From contig JAXGGA010002392.1 of the NCBI GenBank assembly GCA_038373865.1, forward strand, positions 59,743-123,742: a stretch of 64,000 bases of DNA, in the 5' to 3' direction. Under the pieces are notes generated by a model. The model was not told the origin of the DNA, did not search any database, and saw only the letters and a list, made by a program, of their open reading frames with translations. The translations under genes were made by a program, and so were the position numbers. Each line of letters starts with the position of its first letter. The stretch's first letter is position 1. This stretch comes from Uloborus plumipes (lineage: Eukaryota; Arthropoda; Arachnida; Araneae; Uloboridae). Shown piece after piece: positions 57,602 through 64,000 of the stretch.

Positions 57602-57829
57602 CCGTAAAGTCGGGTTACTTGGACCCACAAGGAGGTTACTTGAGCCCACAGTAAAATGATAAAATCTGGGTTTGGTACTAACATTAGAGACTGCAGAGTG
57701 CTTCTACCTAGAGGAGAAACGAGGAACTACGTGCAAGTCTTCAACTAACAAGTACCAAACCTAGATTTTATCATTTTACTGTAATGGGCTCAAGTAACCC
57801 CTTAGGGTTCAAGTAACCCGACTTTACGG
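57602..57829. mobile_element. Palindromic TA-flanked MITE
   Basis: Ends CCGTAAAGTCGGGTTACTTG and exact complement, flanked by TA. The arms continue with GGTTACTTGAGCCCA and TAAAATGATAAAATCTGGGT, so ~100 bases of each half pair. Non-coding. Confidence 0.87.
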
Positions 57830-58011
57830 TAATTTGTTATTGGTTTTCTCGTCTAAATGTGAAAAATTCTAACTTTGCTTTGCCAATGGGTGAAACAAAA
57901 CTGTAATTTTTCCTTTCATAAGTTCAGGCAATAATAGAAAATTTGAAAATTCATAACTAAGTGAAATACATGATGTCCGAAAAGTCTTCCCTGATTACAT
58001 AAATTGATAGC

Positions 58012-58210
58012 TTCATTTTTCAAGAAAATAAATTAAATTGTTTACATTTTTCGAAAAATTCGGCGCATAAGTGAAATATGTATCTTTAGAGCGACGCATA
58101 AAAGAATGAAATTATCATTATTGTACTATGGAATGTGCTGGGACCACTGAAAATCGTTGTATAGGTGAAAAGGCGCATAAATGAGGCGGTGTATAAGTGA
58201 CAGTTCACTG
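58012..58210. mobile_element. Family R MITE, copy 2 (right half only)
   Basis: Matches 54695-54880 (TTCGGCGCATAAGTGAAATA, ATGTGCTGGGACCA, GTATAAGTGACAGTTCACTG). The left half is absent. Confidence 0.8.
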
Positions 58211-58847
58211 TCCTTAGTACACAAACTTTCACCAACTGCTCGAAGAAATCAAATTCAACCAATCATTTTTTCCAAGCTCATGCAAGAGATTGGGAAAAGC
58301 ATAGATAATAGGATTGAGACAAAGGGAAAGTAAATGGATGTTGGTGGACATTTTAAAGTTTTCAGTCAACTCCGTTTCCAGTTCAGACACTAATAGACTT
58401 TTATTAAAAATTTTCTTTAAATCATGCTGTGTAGTAGCACTTACTATAGCTACTATACTTCGTTCAGGCGTTCAGGGAAACGATAGACGACGTTTTCGAC
58501 GTTTCGACGAAACGATTCAGGGAAACGATGTAAACAAAGACATGCACCATTTGGCGACGTCAATCATGCTTTTGGCTTTGACAAAACACAATGTGTTGCC
58601 AGTCAGAATACGAGTCCTGTTGGTTAACTTTTTTCTAATTCCAGAGAAAATCCCCAAAAATGACAGCGGCAAACCTTCTGATAGCCTGTTTGTTTATTTT
58701 CGGTCTATCTTTTCCGTTAACAAAGTGCATACTGCTCTTCTGGTGCTCTTTTTTTGGTGGGGGGTGGGGGGGGGGTCAGTAAAAAGAAGACGCTCTATTG
58801 GGGCGGATTTGCGTTGGAATACTTTTCAGTTTTTAATCAAGGGTCCT

Positions 58848-59113
58848 ACGTACCAACCACAACTGATAGCTTAACCGGCTGGAAGAGGCCCTGAAGTATA
58901 CTCTGTTTTTTTAGTCCAGACCAGAAGCCGAGCGAAACCCTGGGCCAGTACCTCCAGGGGTATCGAATCACTTGGAGGACTTTGTGACCACGAGCATTTT
59001 TAACGCCCCCCCCCCCTCTTCAGCAACAATTAATGAAGACAGTGGATCTTTGATCGGCTAGAATCGAACCCGGGACCCCCCGGTTACGAGTCGGGCCACC
59101 ACTGCCTTGCGCG
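58848..59113 (-). repeat. tRNA-derived SINE, copy 2
   Basis: On the minus strand the head has an anticodon arm CCGACTCGTAACCGG and a good B box, GGGTTCGATTC, the internal promoter for RNA polymerase III. The body then follows (GATCAAAGATCCACTGTCTT …), with CCTCCAAGTGATTCGATACC in the middle and tail TTGTGGTTGGTACG. Better preserved than 46345-46616. Confidence 0.82.
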
Positions 59114-59276
59114 TTGGAATACTATGTGGTTTTAACCTAACTCAGTTCTCTCAGCACCAAACACACTTCCCTATTACCCCAAAAAGAGTTAAACATTCGA
59201 GGTCATAACTCTTCATTTCAGAGATGCAATATACTGTCTAATAAGGCGCTCTTGGAAGTCATGAACGCTTTCATTT

Positions 59277-59525
59277 GAAGGGCCGAGTGGATAAAGGTGA
59301 TATGTGAAATTTTTAAAAATTTCTAGAAAGAGCTTTCAAAAAAAATAAATGTTGTGTTATTTTTTTAATGGATTTTTCTCAACGGGTAAAACGGGGTCAT
59401 ATTCTTAGTTACCAACCATTTCTGTGACTAAGGGGACATGATACTGATGGACTTATCACCTTCATCCATGGTAAAAAGTAAGTTTTTCAAAATGTCACAT
59501 ATCACCTTTATCCACTTGCCACTTC
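59277..59525. mobile_element. MITE, family S, copy 2
   Basis: 249 bp with ends GAAGGGCCGAGTGGATAAAG and, inverted, GAAGTGGCAAGTGGATAAAG, continuing GTGATATGTGA; ATTT on both sides (59273-59276, 59526-59529). Confidence 0.8.
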
Positions 59526-59529
59526 ATTT

Positions 59530-60397
59530 GAAAAAAGGGTGATAGGTTAGGAGTACTTGCCGGTGCTTTCAGTTTTTTCTTCCTGATTGAATGTTACTTT
59601 GCATTCCCCTCCCCCTGTTTTGGGAAAATCAGAAGAGACCTCAGCATGCGCAAATGCGCGGAAGGTCGTACGATAAAAGATTAAACAGTAGATATTGATA
59701 ATACCTTCTCGTGCCTCAAAACATAGGAGAAGCTTGCCTGAAAAATGTGCTAGTTTTTGCTCCAAATTTCTAACTTTGGCACTTACATCCCTTTGCTTCT
59801 CCCTGCCTTGCTTCTAGAAGAACTCCTCATTCATCACTTTTCGGCTTCATTCATTTGCAAAGGAAAAAACTAATTTCGAACTTGCAACCTCAAAAAACTT
59901 GCTAAATGTCTCAAAAGGAAGCTTTAACAGTGCAAATTCAATTAGTTTTATATAAATACTGGAGGCGTTTTTCTACACCCTAAACCAAAGCTAACACTTA
60001 ATTTACATTTCACTGAGGGGAAAAAAACTCGATTTTCGGGAAAGCAATTTTCGTGGATCGGAAAGTTCCGGTACTGTTTCGTGATCTGGTGTTTCGCTCC
60101 GGAAATGTGTGGAGCGACGGTTGTCTGGGCAACGGCACGGAATTTCCATTCAGGTGGTTGCTTATTTCCGATGGTTTCTTTTCTCTCGCCCTCTTACCAT
60201 AACGTTCCCACTTTTTGAGTAAATGAAAATGTTTTGAGAGAGGAGAAATTTATTGGTAGAGCTGTTTAATAGATTATCTAATGCTGGTAGTGAGGTCTGA
60301 TATAATTTCTCATTCAGAGTAAATATGGAGTCGAAGAGTGAACTAAGATAAATAAAATATCATTGGCACAGTATTGCTTTTGAAATCTGTTGTGCCA
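59530..60397. other. Non-coding stretch
   Basis: No gene recognised. 60040-60190 is richer in CG dinucleotides, without a convincing frame or splice sites. Confidence 0.4.
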
Positions 60398-60401
60398 TTA
60401 A

Positions 60402-60912
60402 CCCATTAATGCCTAGCATCCCTTTTTGGAGACGGTCCAGAAAAGGGTCTGAATTTCCCAAAAATGAAAATTTCAACCGAATATTAGTGCTCAATTAGTA
60501 CCTTGGTATTGCTTCAATTCGTTATTAACAGATTGCAGCCCATAACCATTGTAAAGTGTGTTCTGTAGCTGTTTCAATGTGGTCTTTATCAAAAATTACA
60601 TCATTCAAAATTTCAAGAAAAAAAGCTAAGTTTTCAAAATTATTCCCAACTTCCCAGTTTATGTTAATTGCTGATTTTATTTCTTCTTATAAAATGTCTA
60701 TTTAAATATTATAGCGTAGGCGGAAAATTGTTTTAGTAAAATAAGTAGACTCTCTGGGGTCTACCGTAACTTTTAAGGGACGAATTGTCTTTCCTTAATA
60801 AAAAAATAATTTTTTACATAATATTTTTTAAATTATTTTTCCTGTCCATTAAATACTGTTTGTAACCAGTATACAAAATATCTCTGGAAAATAAATATCA
60901 GGCATTAATGGG
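60402..60912. mobile_element. piggyBac-like MITE
   Basis: 511 bp flanked by TTAA on both sides (60398-60401 and 60913-60916). Ends CCCATTAATGCCTAG and, inverted, CCCATTAATGCCTG. TTAA targets and CCC-initial ends are hallmarks of piggyBac. Non-coding interior. Confidence 0.87.
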
Positions 60913-60965
60913 TTAAATCAAACAAACCAACCAACGTTTAACCTTTGTAAATGAAATACGTATAC

Positions 60966-61402
60966 AGATACAAATCGTGAGAAAATTTGCGTTAGAGCGA
61001 AGTTCTTTTTCACTGTTTGGGCGAAAGAGAGAGAGAGAAAATGATTGAGCTGACAGGAAGCAAATGGGAGCACTGGGTTAAATGTATGTGCAAAATTTAC
61101 TGGAGTTTAGAGGAACAAAGCGTAGGAAATAGCAGAGCGAGGGACCTGCCCCACGCTCTGTACTCACTTCGCGCCGGAAGTGGGCAAGGAAGAGATCTAC
61201 TGTTAGGGCCAATCCTAACATGGTAAGAGTCTTAAGGAGCGTCTAACCAGCAAGCCTTTTCTTGCCGACAGGAGTGGAGAGCGTCGCTAAAAGCGAGAAT
61301 GCCACAGGCCTCGGTGTCAGGCACAGCCTAGCGGCAAGCCACTGGTTGGGCAGGGGCTAGAGTGGGTGATTGCCATTCCTAGTAAGGTTACTCCTCTGAG
61401 AA
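60966..61402. mobile_element. 437-bp insert between 18-bp direct repeats, probably retroposed
   Basis: TAAATGAAATACGTATAC stands on both sides (60948-60965 and 61403-61420). Direct repeats of this length are typical of LINE-mediated insertion. The insert has a (GA)n tract at 61025-61038 and a GC-richer half (61130-61380) with GAGGGACCTGCCCCACGC and GGCAAGCCACTGGTTGGGC. No inverted ends, no tRNA head found. It could be a SINE of another origin or a reverse-transcribed cellular RNA. The open frame at 61017-61226 is not recognised. Confidence 0.65.
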
Positions 61403-61516
61403 TAAATGAAATACGTATACGTGTGGCCCCATAGTATGTGATCAAAAATTTCGTCTAAGAAAACTGGTTTCTAAGCTTCAGACTAACTCTCATCGGTTAT
61501 TTTTGCTACGTTGAAA

Positions 61517-61875
61517 CTAACTACAATTTTGTGCAATGAGTTACCGCCTGTAAACCAGGGCTGAAGCAGAACTGTAGCAAATGCACCCACAGCTCGATCA
61601 TAGCATCCTATTACGGGCGGTAACTCATTGCACATTACCTTGCTTTAGCCTTCAAATTTCGAGTTGAGCCGCACCATAGTTTGCGGACGCTCGTTGGTAA
61701 GATAAATTCACTTTATCTACCAGTTTGTTGGCTATCTTAGCTACAATAAGAGGATTTTTGCCTCCGGCTCGATCATTGGCTATTCCTGACTGAAAAGCCC
61801 ATAATAAGAGCGAAACTGCAGTCTTAGGATGCTATGATCGAGCTGTGGGTGCATTTGCTACATTACTACAATTTT
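61517..61875. mobile_element. Composite foldback element
   Basis: Two sets of inverted repeats are interleaved: GTGCAATGAGTTACCGCC (61531-61548) with its complement at 61618-61635, and GTAGCAAATGCACCCACAGC…ATAGCATCCT (61573-61608) with its complement at 61827-61862. ACTACAATTTTGT is repeated directly at both outer ends (61520 and 61865). Non-coding. Confidence 0.65.
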
Positions 61876-62149
61876 GTACATTAAAATGCTTCAAACAAGG
61901 CTGGATCCAAACATCTCTTGGAACTTTCCATATCATATCGTGTCGGACAGGTCATCCTGTCCTCTTCAGGAATTCTACTCTGAAGCTGCTCTAGTTTAAA
62001 CAAAATTTTACATGCATGCTATTTATGAGACCCTTTAATAGTTTTGCGGGGAAAAGGAAAAAAAAAAAAAATATATATATATATATATGCCATTAAAAAG
62101 CTTATGGTTCTCAAAGGATAAACCATCAATCAATCTGCAATTTTTGCTT

Positions 62150-62450
62150 TTAATTACAATAACCTGGAAGAATATAATAAGGGCTTAAAAACCCTTTTAA
62201 CCATGGAATCGAAAGCAAAGCCACCACTAAATCGTTTCCTATTGATTGAGCGAGACATGCCCAATGGTGTGTGTTGAACGTCCATAGAGGGTCGTCCATC
62301 CTCGCGGTGGTAGCCGGAAGCTGCAGTATCCGGCCCGGAAACGAGTGCATTCCAACGATACTCGAAGCCGGAACCTCCGGAGGCAATTTATCTCCGGGAG
62401 CCTCCATTTGGAGAGAATGCAGTCATTAGCGAGCGCTCATTTGTTTAGTG
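62150..62450 (-). other. CpG-richer patch with an 85-codon frame; possible exon or promoter
   Basis: A minus-strand frame from Met at 62405-62407 to the stop at 62150 starts MEAPGDKLPPEVPASS. The patch is much richer in G, C and CG dinucleotides than everything within a kilobase, as for a first exon or promoter. No donor site fits a clean exon end, and no family is recognised. The end of the frame runs into AT-rich sequence. Confidence 0.25.
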
Positions 62451-63395
62451 ACGGGAGAACGTTTGAAGAGTTTCGTTATTTCCGAAGCCGCTTTTGTTGA
62501 TATATTCCAGTGACGTGCATTCATTGACTGCATAAATCATAATGTTGTTTGGTGTTCGTTGAAGCTGAGAGAAAAAGAATTGGTAGTTAGAGTGAATGAA
62601 TATATTGGGTATAAAGGAGATTAAGTATGATTGTATAACTTGAATTTAAAGTTAGTAGATATTTTCTACATTTCCTATATAATGGCATATTAAGTCAGAC
62701 AGAAGTAGCACAAAAATGTAACTTTTAGCTATGTACCCACTTCTTAGTATTTCTTTCACACCATTTTAAAATTGCATCTGCGTTTCTTTGGTAGAAGCTT
62801 TACTTTGCAACACGGAGTATGTGAGTTCGATTCCCACCAGTACCGTGGCTGTTATTTACTTCTCTTTGTGTTTTGAATCTTTCTTGTGTTGTCTTGTAAG
62901 TAAATAATATAAAGTCCAACCTCTCGAGGGGACAATGGCACTCGATGTTTCCTTAGTGAAAAGTGCTAAGGGTACTTCAACGGCAACACAATTTCAATGA
63001 TTACATTTGCTTCTAATTTTTTTTCTTCTTATTCAGATAAATGTAATAACTAAGGTCTAAAGCCAGTAAGAGATCCCTCGCTGAAAAAGAACTGTTCCAA
63101 AGGAAGTTGAGGCACACCTCTCTCGCCCTCTTCCTAATTGAGTCATAAATTGCCAATCAAGTGTATAAATAAGAATTATTTACGTGAATCCTTGCACTAT
63201 CGTACTTAAAGATTCTGAATTCAACGCCTGTCTCCAGAAACCTGGAAAAAACACTTAAAGGCATATATATCATTCTTCATGTTTTGTTTTAATGCCTACC
63301 AGCTGATGGCCAAAACCCTTAAGGATAACATCAGTATTTACACTGAAAAATGGTCTATGAAGTTAAAAGAAAGCTTCAAGGGTTATATTTTTATA
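62451..63395. other. Non-coding stretch
   Basis: No gene or element recognised. Confidence 0.4.
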
Positions 63396-63399
63396 GGGT

Positions 63400-63657
63400 T
63401 GACAGACCCACTGAATGAACACTTCCAGTGAGTGAACACTTTGTAATTTTTTCGAAAAAAATAAGCTTTTAAAACATTTTTCTTAGGTTAGCAGACAGTA
63501 ATAACTTCCTTCTACATAGTTCCAAAAAGAAAATGACTAGAAAATGCTGCATTTGTCTTTTACTTGAGGTGCTCATTCACTGTGTTAAGGCACTTTTTCT
63601 CCTTTCAACCGTTCAGAAACCTAATCCAGAACCATAAAAAATCGCGTAGTATTTTAA

Positions 63658-63703
<46 letters not shown>

Positions 63704-63808
63704 ACCTAAAGTGTTTCTACTGCCATGTGGCAAATGCTACAATTGTTAACGCTGCTATGAATTTTTGAAAACGAAATTTCGCTTCAGTGTTCATTCACTT
63801 GTCCGTCT
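63400..63808. mobile_element. Possible MITE with GAATGAACAC ends
   Basis: Left GACAGACCCACTGAATGAAC, right inverted GACGGACAAGTGAATGAACA. Similar words occur inside (GAGTGAACAC 63431; CTCATTCACTG 63572). The borders and target duplication are unclear. It contains the (TA)n tract at 63658-63703. Confidence 0.45.
63658..63703. repeat. (TA)n microsatellite
   Basis: About 23 TA units with one phase break. Confidence 0.95.
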
Positions 63809-64000
63809 ACTCTATTTACTTTCTGTCTACATTTTTACGGTTATCAACGTGGTAGAATCTCTGCTCCCAACGTCAAAAAAGCAGATTTTCTTATAGGTTG
63901 GCACAGTCCAACGTTTTCTTACTAGGTTTTACCTAAACCCTATGATTCCGCGAATGTTGTTAAGGCTTCCATAAGAGATCAAGAGTCTCACTTTTGTACT

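Noticed and set aside
58314..58874. 186-codon open frame
   Set aside because: It begins in unannotated DNA, crosses a G run encoding GVGGGS and ends inside a SINE. It has no domain and contains a local repeat of TTCAGGGAAACGAT. Probably chance.
1..64000. CRISPR arrays, phage genes, restriction or defence islands, biosynthetic clusters
   Set aside because: None seen. Regular repeats here are transposon-internal minisatellites and microsatellites in animal DNA, without spacers or associated genes.

Overview
This is animal nuclear DNA and looks like an arthropod; a chelicerate is possible, but that is a guess from repeat content. It is AT-rich, has spliced exons with GT..AG borders, and is filled with LTR retrotransposons, LINE relics, tRNA-derived SINEs, Tc1/mariner and hAT elements, Helitrons and many short inverted-repeat elements. 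No operon, prokaryotic gene or CRISPR array is visible.

Region 1 (1-16.4 kb) holds the only convincing host gene. Five exons on the + strand (2045-2229, 5200-5307, 13135-13347, 14560-14628, 16017-16121) join in frame into the last ~225 residues of a membrane protein, followed by a 3' UTR with AATAAA at 16394. I do not recognise the family. The first exons lie left of the window. Its introns hold LINE relics and a 5.97 kb Ty3/gypsy element (6824-12794, opposite strand, 196-bp LTRs, 5-bp target duplication CATAG). Stops, frameshifts and a ~1.65 kb inserted DNA transposon in gag have broken that element. The window starts inside another Ty3/gypsy element, of which the integrase end of pol and the 3' LTR remain (1-1427).

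Region 2 (16.4-39 kb) is intergenic or deep intronic and built from nested elements. The most notable are two inverted copies of a non-autonomous Helentron-like (DINE/HINE-type) element, at 20.43-22.05 kb and 31.80-34.47 kb. Each has 15-bp subterminal inverted repeats, a hairpin just inside one end, a tetranucleotide microsatellite, ~150-bp core repeats and a 19-bp minisatellite (3 copies in one, ~25 in the other). Around them are hAT-type elements with 8-bp duplications, several TA-flanked elements, a tRNA-Ser-derived SINE and a mariner fossil.

Region 3 (39-64 kb) continues the pattern. It holds a complete but dead Tc1 element (39942-41535; transposase with five stops and no frameshift), a hAT-like element inserted in a MITE with a GGATTATA duplication (43162-45273), a 390-bp duplication whose second copy is split by a canonical Helitron (47679-48521), two SINE copies, a piggyBac-like MITE with TTAA ends (60402-60912) and an insert with 18-bp direct repeats (60966-61402). 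Two CpG-richer patches (around 26.29-26.44 kb and 62.15-62.45 kb) could be exons but are unproven.
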